DNA from: Bacillota bacterium
GTDB lineage: Bacteria > Bacillota_A > Clostridia > Christensenellales > Aristaeellaceae
Direction of reading: 5' to 3'
DNA: 64,000 bases
Assembly: GCA_023421735.1 (NCBI GenBank)
Contig: JAEZSP010000001.1
Coordinates: forward strand, 149,916 to 213,915
Shown piece by piece: positions 24,324-33,915 of the stretch (within the stretch, counting starts at the first letter, position 1; the number at the start of each line of letters is the position of its first letter). A program made the translations under genes and the position numbers. The notes under the pieces were generated by a model, which saw only the letters and a program-made list of their open reading frames with translations, was not told where the DNA came from and did no database searches.

Positions 24324-26840
24324 ATGCGCATTTCCTTTTCGACGATCGGCTGTCCCGATTTTGACTGGGTGGATATTTATACCATGGCGAAGGATTTTCA
24401 GTTTGACGGCATTGAAATTCGGGGGCTTGGCCGCAGCATTTATGCCGTAACCGCACCGCCCTTCACCGCGCGTCGCATCGAGACAACGATTCGGAAATTG
24501 TCCGACCTGCGCCTTTCCATCCCCTGCCTGTCCTCCAACTGCACCATCCGCGATCACGAAAACCGCGAGGTTGCATTTCGCGAGATTAAGGACTACATAT
24601 CTCTCGCCCAGCAGCTCGGCACACCCTATATCCGCATCCTGGCGGACCTTGATGCGCCCGTCACCGCCGAGGTCGACGACGAGGAAGTGCGCGACGCGCT
24701 CGTCAAACTCGCGGACATCACAAAGGGCACGGGCATCACGCTTCTGTGCGAGACAAACGGCGTCTACGCAGATACGGCGCGGCTGCGCAAACTCCTTGAC
24801 GCCGTCGACCGCACCGAAATTGCGGCACTGTGGGACATGCACCATCCCTACCGCTTTTTTGGCGAATCGCCCGAGACGACAGTTCAAAATCTCGGCGGAT
24901 ACATCAGGCATGTCCACGCCAAGGATTCGGTGGTCGAAGACGGCAAGATCGTCTACAAGATGATGGGCGCAGGCGATCTGCCCGTCTATGAAATGCTCGA
25001 TTGCCTGAACGGCATGGGCTACGAGGGTTTTGTATCCCTCGAATGGGTCAAGCGGTGGATGCCCGACCTTGAGGACGCGGGCGTCGTGTTCCCGCAGTTT
25101 GCGAACTTTATGAAGGTCTATGCGGAAGAGCATTGCATGCAGACCGATGAACGCGGCACGGGCAAATACATTTGGCCCAAGCACAAGCTCATTGACCTGA
25201 CGTTTCCGGAGGTTCTCGACCGCGTGGTCAAGGAATTCCCGGATCATCTTGCCTTCCAGTATTCCGTCATGGATTACACGCGCACGTACACGCAGTTCCG
25301 CGACGATGTGGATCAATTTGCACGCGCACTGATCGCCATGGGCGTGAAAGGGGGCGACCACGTTGCCATCTGGGCGACGAACGTGCCGCAATGGTATATC
25401 ACGTTCTGGGCAGCCATGCGCATCGGTGCAATTCTAGTAACGGTCAACACCGCCTATAAAGTACATGAGGCGGAGTACCTTCTGCGCCAGTCGGATACGC
25501 ACACTCTGGTGATGATCGACGGGTTCAAGGATTCCAATTACGTGGGAATCGTTCAGGAACTCTGCCCCGAATTGACGGACAGCGCGCCGGGCGAGCTGTT
25601 CTGCAAGCGCCTGCCGTGCCTGCGAAACGTCGTGACCATCGATTCCGAGCAACCGGGCTGCTTTACCTGGGCAAATGCGCTGAAGCTCGCAGACGATGTT
25701 CCGATGAGCGCCATTTTCCGCCGCATGCAGAAGATGAATCAGTTTGACGTATGCAATATGCAGTATACATCCGGCACGACCGGATTCCCCAAGGGCGTCA
25801 TGCTGACGCACTACAATGTGGTCAACAACGGAAAGGCCATCGGCGACTGCATGGATCTTTCCGACCACGACCAGATGATGATTCACGTGCCGATGTTCCA
25901 CTGCTTCGGTTTGGTGCTCGCGATGACCGCATGCATGACGCACGGCGCGACCATAAGCCCCATCCCCGCCTTCTCTCCGCGCGTGAGTCTCGAATGCATC
26001 CGCAAACTGCCCATCACGGCCTTCCACGGGGTGCCCACGATGTTCATCGCCATGCTGGAGCATGCGGACTTTGCCATCACGGATTTCTCGAACATTCGCA
26101 CGGGCATCATGGCGGGTTCGCCCTGCCCGATCAAGGTCATGCGCGACGTGCTCGAAAAGATGCAGATGACCGATATCTGCATCACCTACGGTCAGACCGA
26201 GGCCTCGCCGGGCTGCACCATGTCGAAGACCACGGATTCCATCGAGGTGCGCGTGAACACCGTCGGTTCCGCCATGTTCGGCGTCGAGTGCAAGATCGTC
26301 GATCCCGAGACATGGGCGGATCTGCCCGACAATACGGACGGCGAGTTCGTGGCGCGCGGCTACAACGTCATGAAGGGCTACTACAAAATGCCCGAGGCAA
26401 CCGCCGCCGTCATCGACGAGGAAGGGTGGCTGCACACGGGCGACCTTGCCCGCCGTTTGCCCGACGGGAACTACAAGATCACAGGACGCATCAAGGACAT
26501 GATCATCCGCGGCGGCGAGAACATCTATCCCAAGGAGATCGAGGACTTCCTCTACACGCATCCATCCATCCGCGACGTGCAGGTAATCGGCGTGCCGGAC
26601 AAGCAATACGGCGAGGAAATCATGGCCTGCGTAATCGTGAAAGAGGGCGTCGAAGTCACCAAGGAAGAATTGCGCGAATACTGCCTTGCCCGCATGGCGA
26701 AGCATAAGTGCCCAAAATACTTCGATTTCGTAACCGAGTTTCCCATGAACGCGGCCGGCAAAATCCTCAAATACCGCATGCGCGAACAGGCCGTCGAAAA
26801 GCTCAACCTTGCGGCGGCAAACAGCATCGAGACGGCGTAA
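24324..26840 (+). CDS. Fusion protein: sugar-isomerase-like TIM barrel plus AMP-binding acyl-CoA synthetase
   Basis: One uninterrupted 838-residue frame holds two enzymes. Residues 1 to about 268 are an AP-endonuclease-2-type TIM barrel (xylose isomerase-like), with metal-ligand-type residues in LCETNG, ALWDMHHPY, HVHAKDS and SLEWVKRW. Residues from about 270 are an acyl-adenylate-forming ligase: YTSGTTGFPKGV near 481-492, YGQTEASP near 622, GRIKDMIIRGGENIYP near 720 and the catalytic Lys in NAAGKILK near 812. The ligase half resembles medium or long-chain acyl-CoA synthetases. The start follows GGAGGCACGGGAG. No internal start with a good binding site is seen at the junction. The joint pathway is unknown. 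Confidence 0.9.
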   Translation: MRISFSTIGCPDFDWVDIYTMAKDFQFDGIEIRGLGRSIYAVTAPPFTARRIETTIRKLSDLRLSIPCLSSNCTIRDHENREVAFREIKDYISLAQQLGTPYIRILADLDAPVTAEVDDEEVRDALVKLADITKGTGITLLCETNGVYADTARLRKLLDAVDRTEIAALWDMHHPYRFFGESPETTVQNLGGYIRHVHAKDSVVEDGKIVYKMMGAGDLPVYEMLDCLNGMGYEGFVSLEWVKRWMPDLEDAGVVFPQFANFMKVYAEEHCMQTDERGTGKYIWPKHKLIDLTFPEVLDRVVKEFPDHLAFQYSVMDYTRTYTQFRDDVDQFARALIAMGVKGGDHVAIWATNVPQWYITFWAAMRIGAILVTVNTAYKVHEAEYLLRQSDTHTLVMIDGFKDSNYVGIVQELCPELTDSAPGELFCKRLPCLRNVVTIDSEQPGCFTWANALKLADDVPMSAIFRRMQKMNQFDVCNMQYTSGTTGFPKGVMLTHYNVVNNGKAIGDCMDLSDHDQMMIHVPMFHCFGLVLAMTACMTHGATISPIPAFSPRVSLECIRKLPITAFHGVPTMFIAMLEHADFAITDFSNIRTGIMAGSPCPIKVMRDVLEKMQMTDICITYGQTEASPGCTMSKTTDSIEVRVNTVGSAMFGVECKIVDPETWADLPDNTDGEFVARGYNVMKGYYKMPEATAAVIDEEGWLHTGDLARRLPDGNYKITGRIKDMIIRGGENIYPKEIEDFLYTHPSIRDVQVIGVPDKQYGEEIMACVIVKEGVEVTKEELREYCLARMAKHKCPKYFDFVTEFPMNAAGKILKYRMREQAVEKLNLAAANSIETA

Positions 26841-26899
26841 GGACGCCGGGAGGCTCTGCCCCCCGTCAAAGAAACTAGAAATCCCAGACTATGTTCGTC

Positions 26900-26929
26900 G
26901 GTCGCCCGGGGTACAAACCCCGCGCGACC
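26900..26929 (+). terminator. Possible terminator hairpin after the fusion gene
   Basis: GGTCGC (26900-26905) pairs with GCGACC (26924-26929), and inside it GGGGT (26908-26912) pairs with ACCCC (26917-26921) over the loop ACAA. No T run follows, so termination would be imperfect. Confidence 0.45.
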
Positions 26930-26968
26930 GAATTGGCGTTTATGAAAATTTCAAAATGGTGAGATAAA

Positions 26969-27517
26969 ATGACCGGGATGTACATCGAAGACGCGCGCAT
27001 CTGCCTTGCGAAATTCGATGCGCGCGATTATGCGCTCGCCTATCAAAGCTGGCAGGAACAGGATATCATTGTCGCATACAACTGGCAAATGAACCGCACG
27101 TTTTCAGAATATCTCGCATCCGCTTCCGCAGGAGGGTCTTGGGGCGCATCGATCCGGGACAAGGCTCATGGGGAAATCGTCGGTCGCATCAGCATCTCGC
27201 CGGGGAATGATCCGGACTTGACGATCACAATCTATGCGGGGTTCCGACAAAACGGATACGGAGTTGCGGCGTGCAGACTCGCGATTCGGTATGCGTTTTC
27301 GTTTTTGCAATTAAAACGCCTCACCGCGGGGTGCTACGAGGACAACACAGCAAGCCACCGGATGCTCATCTCAAGCGGCTTTCGGCGGCATCCCGAAGGC
27401 GACATCAGGGAGCCGCATGTGCTGACGGGCGAGGATCGGCTGCAATATGATTTTATAATCGAGGAGAGAGACTGGGGTCGCGTGGACGACACTCCCTCCC
27501 CTGTCAATCCGGTTTGA
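26969..27517 (+). CDS. GNAT-family N-acetyltransferase (RimJ/RimL-like)
   Basis: The 182-residue protein is an acetyl-CoA-dependent acyltransferase of the RimJ/RimL branch, seen in the GYGVAACRLAIRYAF acetyl-CoA loop and the following LKRLTAGCYEDNTASHRML segment. The substrate is unknown. ATG 26969 is used; ATG 26978 is a possible alternative and neither has a strong binding site. Its 3' end overlaps the convergent VOC gene by 14 bases. Confidence 0.8.
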   Translation: MTGMYIEDARICLAKFDARDYALAYQSWQEQDIIVAYNWQMNRTFSEYLASASAGGSWGASIRDKAHGEIVGRISISPGNDPDLTITIYAGFRQNGYGVAACRLAIRYAFSFLQLKRLTAGCYEDNTASHRMLISSGFRRHPEGDIREPHVLTGEDRLQYDFIIEERDWGRVDDTPSPVNPV

Positions 27518-27896
27518 CACCCGTCACATCGCCCTTTTCATCGACGGTATACCTGCCCTTGCTCATGTCGAGGAGGCAATACCGATTTCCCCATGGATCG
27601 ACAACCACGGCACACTTCCCAATGTCGATGTCAAACGGACCATACTCGACCGTGCCACCCGCTTGCCGGAATGTCTCGAGGGCGGTCGCAACGGATTCGA
27701 CTTTGAAGTTTGCGGTGGGGTTCTGTTTGTTCACGAGAACGACCTCGGTCACATCTTTTTCCAGTCCAAGGCCGCAGGCGTTGGGTGTCTTCCACAGGAG
27801 CGGCAAACCAAGCGCATCGCCGTAAAAGGCGATGCCTTTTTCCAAGTCGTTCACGAAGATGGAAATGCAATCGACGTTCATAAATATTGGTTTCAT
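27504..27896 (-). CDS. VOC (glyoxalase/bleomycin-resistance) superfamily protein
   Basis: The 130-residue protein has a paired beta-alpha-beta-beta-beta fold as expected for the vicinal-oxygen-chelate family, with VDCISIFVNDLEKGIAFYGD at the start and VVDPWGNRYCLLD at the end. Members range from glyoxalase I to antibiotic-binding proteins, so the role is open. It lies 9 bases after the NUDIX gene and probably shares its transcript. Confidence 0.8.
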   Translation of the reverse strand: MKPIFMNVDCISIFVNDLEKGIAFYGDALGLPLLWKTPNACGLGLEKDVTEVVLVNKQNPTANFKVESVATALETFRQAGGTVEYGPFDIDIGKCAVVVDPWGNRYCLLDMSKGRYTVDEKGDVTGVKPD

Positions 27897-27905
27897 GTAT
27901 TCTTC

Positions 27906-28382
27906 CTACCAATCCGAAACAAGTGTGCATCCAAAAAATTCACAGGATTCGGCCTTTGCGAGCCGTGTGATTTTCCCACGAATCGCATGCGGGTGTAGAT
28001 CATCCAGGGCATCCGCCTCCGCGAGGGGCATCCACACGCATCCCTCCTGATTGATGTCGGGTTCCGTCGCGACGCCACACACGTCGCTTTTGAGCGTACA
28101 TAGAAAAATGTGATGCACGCGATGGGCGTAGTCGGGATATTTTTCGCGGATTCGCGGGGAAAGAAAAATCCCCTCGCAGACCGCAACGAGCCTGCCCACC
28201 CAGACTTCGTAGCCGCTCTCCTCCCGCACTTCGCGCACAACTGCCTCCACAAGCGGTTCATATTGGTTTTGACCGCCGCCAGGGATTGTATAGGAGATTT
28301 TCCCGGCTTTACTTACCGATTTGCTAAGTAACACCTTCTCGTCCCTGATGACAAGGCCACGTGCCGCGCTTCGAATCGCCAT
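27906..28382 (-). CDS. NUDIX hydrolase
   Basis: Hydrolyses a nucleoside diphosphate linked to another group. The 158-residue protein has a complete NUDIX box with Gly, five residues, Glu, seven residues, then REVREESGY, so all catalytic glutamates are present. The start ATG 28382 follows GGAGGA. The substrate cannot be predicted. It is transcribed toward the VOC gene. Confidence 0.85.
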   Translation of the reverse strand: MAIRSAARGLVIRDEKVLLSKSVSKAGKISYTIPGGGQNQYEPLVEAVVREVREESGYEVWVGRLVAVCEGIFLSPRIREKYPDYAHRVHHIFLCTLKSDVCGVATEPDINQEGCVWMPLAEADALDDLHPHAIRGKITRLAKAESCEFFGCTLVSDW

Positions 28383-28402
28383 TTTATTCCTCCATTCCGG
28401 TG

Positions 28403-28432
28403 AAAAAAGCCCCGGGCGCATGCCGCGAGGCT
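28403..28432 (-). terminator. Intrinsic terminator of the xpaC-telA-lemA-tpm operon
   Basis: On the minus strand AGCCTCG pairs with CGGGGCT around an 11-base loop that can also pair GGC with GCC, and six T follow. It lies 9 bases after the stop codon of the TPM gene and overlaps the leader of the NUDIX gene. Confidence 0.8.
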
Positions 28433-28440
28433 CCATTCAT

Positions 28441-29339
<899 letters not shown>

Positions 29340-29346
<7 letters not shown>

Positions 29347-29891
29347 CCATACGTTTCGGCCGTACCGACGCCCCAAAGGGCGCCGATCATGTTGGCCGGG
29401 AATGCGCCGATCGTCTTATTATAGGCGCTCGCCTCGGCGTGATAGGCGTCGTACTTTAAAAGGCTCTGCGCGGACGTGAAATCGCCGTACGCAGTTTTCA
29501 CATTGACCGCGTCCCCCGCACCCGCCACCTGAAGGGCACTATAGAGGTCTTCGACCGCGGCAGTAAGCTGCAAATACGGCTCAACTCTGCCGTTCATGCC
29601 GTCGGTCTTTCCGAGTGCATCCGCATATTGGGCGACGTTTTCGATGAGCGTCTCATCAACCGCATACTGCTTTGCTTCCTGCGCAAGTGTATGCGCGGCA
29701 TCTGCCGCGCGGTCGAGATAGGCGTCCATACTGTGGCGGGTTGCGAGACCCGTATCGCTGCCCAAGACAAACAGATCGTCCAGCGACGCCTGTTTGCGGC
29801 TGAGCTTCCATCCGCCCAACACGATCACGCTCACAAGCGCACAGACGAGTAGAACGGCTGCCGCAAACGTGCGGTTTTCCGTCAGGCGCAT
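29340..29891 (-). CDS. lemA: LemA-family membrane protein
   Basis: The 183-residue protein starts with a membrane segment (about 9-27) and continues as a helical domain, ending with YNKTIGAFPANMIGAL, the counterpart of the conserved YN-FP stretch of LemA. It is divergent in its middle part. LemA proteins often go with TPM proteins, as here, where the two overlap by 7 bases. The function is not established. Confidence 0.75.
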
Positions 29892-29909
29892 TCAATCACC
29901 CCAATTCGA

Positions 29910-31040
29910 TTACTGGTTGATCTCAAGCAGCTTCTTTTTCAGCTGATCTTCGATGTTGGCAAGTTCCTTTTCCGCATTCTGGCGACGCTGCCTGCCGTCC
30001 TTTTGAATGGTCAGCACCTCGTCCATGGTCTGCATGAGCATCTGGTTGGTCTGCGTCAGCGTCTCGATGTCCACGATGCCGCGCTCGGCCTCCTTTGCCG
30101 ATTCGACCGTCGCCACCTTGAGCTTCTGCGCGTTCTTTGTGAGCAGCTGGTTCGTAAGATCGGTCACCGCGCGCTGCGCCTCCATGGCGGACTGGGTATG
30201 CGCAATGCCGAGCGCGAGAACCATCTGGCTCTTCCACAGCGGGATCGTGTTGACGAGCGAGGTCTGGATCTTCTCCGCCATCATCTGGTTTGAAGATTGC
30301 ACGAGCCGGATCTGCGGCGCCATCTGAATGGAGATGTTGCGGGTCAATTCGAGGTCGAAGATCTTCTTTTCAAATCGGTCTGCCTTTTCTGCCAGGTCCT
30401 TTGCGGCCTGCGCATCCTCCGGAAGTCCGGACGCCTGTGCCTTGTCGCGCGCAGCCTGCAATTCGGTGGCGCGGAAATCGGCGAGTCTCTTTTTCCCGGC
30501 GGCAATGTACATGGAAAGCTCTTTAAAATAATGGAGGTTCTGCTCATAGAGCTTGTCGAGCATGGCAATGTCCTTCAGAAGCTGTATCTGATGCTTTTCA
30601 AGGCCTTCGGTGATCTTATTGACGTTGATCTCGGCGTCGGTGTAGCGCGCTTTGAGCAGCTGAAGCTGATCGCGCTGTTTTCTGAACCACTTGGTGATCA
30701 CGCCGCCCTCCTCATCGTCTGTCGAGAAGCCCTTCAGCTCGCGCACAAGGCCTGCGATCATGTCGCCCACTTCGTCGAGATCCTTAGTCTGGACGTTTTT
30801 GAGCGCAGAATCCGAAAACTGCGCGATATTCTGCTGGGACGATGCGCCGTAGCTGAATACAAGGTTCGTATCGCGGATATTGATCTGCTTGGAAAAATCA
30901 TCGATCATCTGCTGCTCTTCCGGCGTGAACTGCTGTTTTTGAATCGCGTCTGCCTGTACCTGCTGGACGACCGCCTGCGCCACATCGGTCTTGGGTGCCT
31001 CGGGCGTGGTATCGAGCGTCAATTTGATCTCATCTGCCAT
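29910..31040 (-). CDS. telA: Toxic anion resistance protein TelA
   Basis: TelA/KlaA-family cytoplasmic helical protein linked to tellurite or envelope-stress tolerance. The 376-residue protein is almost entirely helical with long coiled-coil-like stretches, and has the family block YFKELSMYIAAGKKRL near residue 173 and MAPQIRLVQSSNQMMAEKIQ near 240. It follows xpaC by 16 bases and is followed by lemA, a partnership often seen in Firmicutes. Confidence 0.9.
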   Translation of the reverse strand: MADEIKLTLDTTPEAPKTDVAQAVVQQVQADAIQKQQFTPEEQQMIDDFSKQINIRDTNLVFSYGASSQQNIAQFSDSALKNVQTKDLDEVGDMIAGLVRELKGFSTDDEEGGVITKWFRKQRDQLQLLKARYTDAEINVNKITEGLEKHQIQLLKDIAMLDKLYEQNLHYFKELSMYIAAGKKRLADFRATELQAARDKAQASGLPEDAQAAKDLAEKADRFEKKIFDLELTRNISIQMAPQIRLVQSSNQMMAEKIQTSLVNTIPLWKSQMVLALGIAHTQSAMEAQRAVTDLTNQLLTKNAQKLKVATVESAKEAERGIVDIETLTQTNQMLMQTMDEVLTIQKDGRQRRQNAEKELANIEDQLKKKLLEINQ

Positions 31041-31056
31041 GTCGTTTTCCCTCCTG

Positions 31057-31698
31057 TTATTGCACGCCGCCGAGCGTGGCGGAATTAGAATGACCTTCCG
31101 ATTTAATGATCGTTTCGAGCACCTGAATGTCCGTCTCTATGTCGAGAACAGAATCGGAATACAGCGCGTCAAGCTGTTTTTCAAATGCAACGGCGATCAT
31201 TTCAAGCGAGTTTTCGATTGTTTTTTTCGCCTCTGTAACGTTCGTGCCCGCGCCGCCGTTTTCCAATTCCCGGTACCGCTTCAGGAGCTTGTCCGTGGTG
31301 GGCAGGTAATATGTCATAAAACGGCGCACCTCATCCTTTTTGGAGGTGTCCTTTTCGAGGACATGAAAGATTTTTTCACCCGCTGCCTCCATGCGCAGGA
31401 TGCGCGCGGAAATGGCGGCGTCCGGGAGCGCTTCGTTCGAATCGTGGATACTCCGCAGGAGCCTTCTTCCCTCCTCGATCTGGCGGTCGACCGCCTCGTC
31501 GCCGCTCTTTGCCCGCGCCTGTACCTCGACGAGCTTGCCGGGAAACAGCTTCGCGAGCACAAAATATCCGATGATCGAGACGACGAGCGTCAAAAGAATC
31601 ATCGACACTTGATAGATCGGCGTCAATACGCCCATCAAGAGCCAGATGACGGCGGCGCCATAGAGCGGGATTGCGGATTTTCGCCTGACCTTGCTCAT
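31057..31698 (-). CDS. xpaC: XpaC-family protein (5-bromo-4-chloroindolyl phosphate hydrolysis)
   Basis: The 213-residue protein has two hydrophobic segments near the N-terminus (about 11-27 and 30-48) followed by a helical cytoplasmic domain with MTYYLPTTDKLLKRY, the hallmark of XpaC-like proteins. The original indolyl phosphate phenotype does not define its role. It is the first gene of xpaC-telA-lemA-tpm. Confidence 0.87.
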   Translation of the reverse strand: MSKVRRKSAIPLYGAAVIWLLMGVLTPIYQVSMILLTLVVSIIGYFVLAKLFPGKLVEVQARAKSGDEAVDRQIEEGRRLLRSIHDSNEALPDAAISARILRMEAAGEKIFHVLEKDTSKKDEVRRFMTYYLPTTDKLLKRYRELENGGAGTNVTEAKKTIENSLEMIAVAFEKQLDALYSDSVLDIETDIQVLETIIKSEGHSNSATLGGVQ

Positions 31699-31777
31699 CT
31701 CATCACCCCAGTATACATTTTATCCCATCTCGCGGATGCGCGCAACGAAATGCAACCAAACGATGCATTTTGGCGGC

Positions 31778-32533
31778 TCAATTGTCCTTCAGAACGAGTT
31801 CAACGGGACAATGGTCGCTGCCCGTGACTTCCGGATGAATTGCCGCGTGCGCAACCCTTTCAAGGATGCGCTCGGAGACCGCAAAATAGTCGATGCGCCA
31901 ACCCGTATTGTTTTCGCGCGCATTTCCCATGTAGCTCCACCAGCTGTATTCGACCGCTTCGGGATGCAGGCGCCGGAACGTATCCGCAAATCCGGATTCC
32001 AGGAAGCGCGAGAATTTTTCACGCTCCTGATCCGTAAAGCCCGCGTTCATCCGATTCGATTTCGCATTTTTGATGTCGATCTCCTGATGCGCAACGTTGA
32101 GATCGCCGCACAGGATGACCGGCTTTTTTTCGTTGAGTTTTAACAGGTATTCGCGCATCGCCTCTTCCCACGTCATGCGGTAATCGAGCCTCAGAAGTCC
32201 GCGCTGGGAATTGGGCGTGTAGCAGCAAACGAGGTAGAAATCCTCGAACTCGGCCGTGATGACGCGCCCTTCGTGGTCATGCTCGTCTATTCCGATGCCG
32301 AAGGTATACGAAAGGGCCGGGACGCGGGTGTAGATCGCCGTTCCGGAATAGCCCTTTTTGTCAGCCGTATTGAAGATTGCCTCATAGCCTTCGAGCGGAA
32401 AATCTTCCTGTCCCTTTTGAAGCTTTGTCTCCTGCAGGCATAAGACGTCCGGATTGAGCGTCGCGATCGACTCCGCGAAGCCCTTTTTGAGGCAGGCACG
32501 CAACCCATTTACATTCCATGAGATCATTTTCAT
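31778..32533 (-). CDS. xthA: Exodeoxyribonuclease III
   Basis: Base-excision repair enzyme with AP-endonuclease and 3'-exonuclease activity. The 251-residue protein has all motifs in order: ISWNVNGLRA (metal Asn), LQETK (catalytic Glu), CGDLNVAH, WWSY and the terminal GSDHCPVEL. ATG 32533 or the second ATG at 32527 could be the start. The short divergent region 32534-32606 separates it from the inositol-monophosphatase-family gene. Confidence 0.95.
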   Translation of the reverse strand: MKMISWNVNGLRACLKKGFAESIATLNPDVLCLQETKLQKGQEDFPLEGYEAIFNTADKKGYSGTAIYTRVPALSYTFGIGIDEHDHEGRVITAEFEDFYLVCCYTPNSQRGLLRLDYRMTWEEAMREYLLKLNEKKPVILCGDLNVAHQEIDIKNAKSNRMNAGFTDQEREKFSRFLESGFADTFRRLHPEAVEYSWWSYMGNARENNTGWRIDYFAVSERILERVAHAAIHPEVTGSDHCPVELVLKDN

Positions 32534-32606
32534 ATCTGTAACACCACCATGCGTTCAATATGGTACAATTATACCAGAATGAAACAGGGATTTGAAGGTG
32601 AAATAC

Positions 32607-33377
32607 ATGACTTTGGAAGAAAAAGCGATTTTAGCTGAAAAAACAGCGCGCGAGGCCGGCGAAATGATCCTGAAAAACAGGGTGTTTCAGGTTAAGCGCA
32701 AGGCGGCACACGACTTTGTGACCGAGATGGACGTAAAAAGCGAAGAGCTGATTCGCGCACGGCTTTTGACCGCGTGCCCGGAGGACGCCTTCTTCGGCGA
32801 GGAACACGGCGGCGCGACCGCGGCAGCCGGGCGCTGGATCGTCGATCCCATCGACGGTACGACCAATTTCATCAAGGACATCCCCCTTTATACCGTCTCC
32901 ATCGCCTACGAACAGAACGGCAAACTCGTGATCGGCTGCGTGTACGCGCCCGCACTCGATGAAATGTACCTCGCCGTGCGCGGCAAGGGCGCGACCCGAA
33001 ACGGCGAGAAAATCATCGTCTCGGACGTCGACGATCCAGAGGAGGCGGTGTTCGGCATGTCGTTCGCGCACCGGATTCAAGGGAGCCACGACCGGATGAT
33101 CTCCGCGCTAGACCGCATCTGCGGACAGGTGAGCGACCTGCGCAGGCTCGGCTCGGCGGCGTTCGACCTTTGTTGCGTGGCGTGCGGGCGGACGGAGGGC
33201 TTTTTTGAGCTGGGACTGTTCCTCTACGACATTGCGGCGGGCGTGGTGATTCTCGAGGAAGCGGGCGGCACGGTGACCGGATGGACGGATGCGGAAAACG
33301 TGTACCAGACGGGCAACGTTTGCGCCACAAACGGGCACATCCACGCGTTTCTCAATGGAATCCTAAAAGATATTTAG
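32607..33377 (+). CDS. Inositol monophosphatase family protein
   Basis: Metal-dependent phosphatase acting on inositol phosphate, fructose bisphosphate or 3'-phosphoadenosine 5'-phosphate (PAP). The 256-residue protein has GEEHGG (Glu ligand), VDPIDGTTNFIKD with the metal Asp residues, and the C-terminal LYDIAAGVVILEEAGG. The last motif varies between IMPase and CysQ types, so the substrate is open; PAP is attractive because sulfotransferases are encoded in the same window. ATG 32607 follows GAAGGTGA. A terminator follows at 33395-33429. Confidence 0.88.
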   Translation: MTLEEKAILAEKTAREAGEMILKNRVFQVKRKAAHDFVTEMDVKSEELIRARLLTACPEDAFFGEEHGGATAAAGRWIVDPIDGTTNFIKDIPLYTVSIAYEQNGKLVIGCVYAPALDEMYLAVRGKGATRNGEKIIVSDVDDPEEAVFGMSFAHRIQGSHDRMISALDRICGQVSDLRRLGSAAFDLCCVACGRTEGFFELGLFLYDIAAGVVILEEAGGTVTGWTDAENVYQTGNVCATNGHIHAFLNGILKDI

Positions 33378-33394
33378 GGCGGTATTTGCATCTC

Positions 33395-33429
33395 ATGCGC
33401 GAAAATCAGCATTTCGCGCATGTTTTTTT
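33395..33429 (+). terminator. Intrinsic terminator after the inositol-monophosphatase-family gene
   Basis: ATGCGCGAAA (33395-33404) pairs perfectly with TTTCGCGCAT (33412-33421) and is followed by seven T after one G. Confidence 0.88.
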
Positions 33430-33478
33430 CTTTTGGCAGCGGTTTTGTTGTATCATGACATGCAAGGGGGCGAATGGA

Positions 33479-33631
33479 ATGGCAGAAGAGAAGCCGAAAT
33501 ACAAGACGTTTCAAAACGCGGCGTTCATGCTGCGCAGGTATTGGCAGGACAATCCGCGCGCGGTGTCGTTCGGCATTTCGCTCGTCTACGCCGCAATCGC
33601 GGCTTTCGTGGGCATCGCGGGGCGAAGATGA
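33479..33631 (+). CDS. Small protein resembling an ABC-exporter N-terminus
   Basis: A 50-residue frame with start ATG 33479 behind AAGGGGG. Its opening KYKTFQNAAFMLRRYW resembles the start of the ABC transporter encoded 430 bases downstream (KYNIFQNTAYMMRYYA), and it ends in one hydrophobic segment. It joins the next small gene by an ATGA overlap. It may be a genuine short membrane peptide of the exporter operon or the remnant of a duplicated transporter gene that lost its remaining sequence. Confidence 0.5.
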   Translation: MAEEKPKYKTFQNAAFMLRRYWQDNPRAVSFGISLVYAAIAAFVGIAGRR

Positions 33632-33906
33632 CTGATCGTGTCTCCGCAAAGATCATCTACGCAATGCATCTCGAAGTCAACCAGTATGGCGGCCTCTACA
33701 GAACGTCCGCCATTGCGGGCGCGGCGGTGATGGTTCTCGCGTGGCTGACAACGTTTTTCGTGGTCTGGCACAGGATTGGACGCGCGGAAACGCGCGAAGC
33801 GCGCGTTCGGATCGGATTCAGGTGGACGATGGGCGCTGCGGGCATGTACCTCGTATTCGCGCTGATCGAGTGGGCGGTTATCGGATCGTGGCCGCTGGTA
33901 GGATGA
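33628..33906 (+). CDS. Small membrane protein upstream of the ABC exporter
   Basis: The 92-residue protein has two likely membrane segments (about 30-47 and 67-87) separated by an Arg-rich loop. The ATG overlaps the stop of the preceding small gene, and the ABC transporter gene starts 9 bases after its stop. I do not recognise a family. Context suggests an accessory of the exporter or a piece of a decayed transporter. Confidence 0.5.
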   Translation: MTDRVSAKIIYAMHLEVNQYGGLYRTSAIAGAAVMVLAWLTTFFVVWHRIGRAETREARVRIGFRWTMGAAGMYLVFALIEWAVIGSWPLVG

Positions 33907-33915
33907 GGAGGGCAC

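Noticed and set aside
25434..26705. Open frame of 423 codons on the minus strand
   Set aside because: Antisense to the acyl-CoA synthetase half of the fusion gene; His-rich composition typical of shadow frames.
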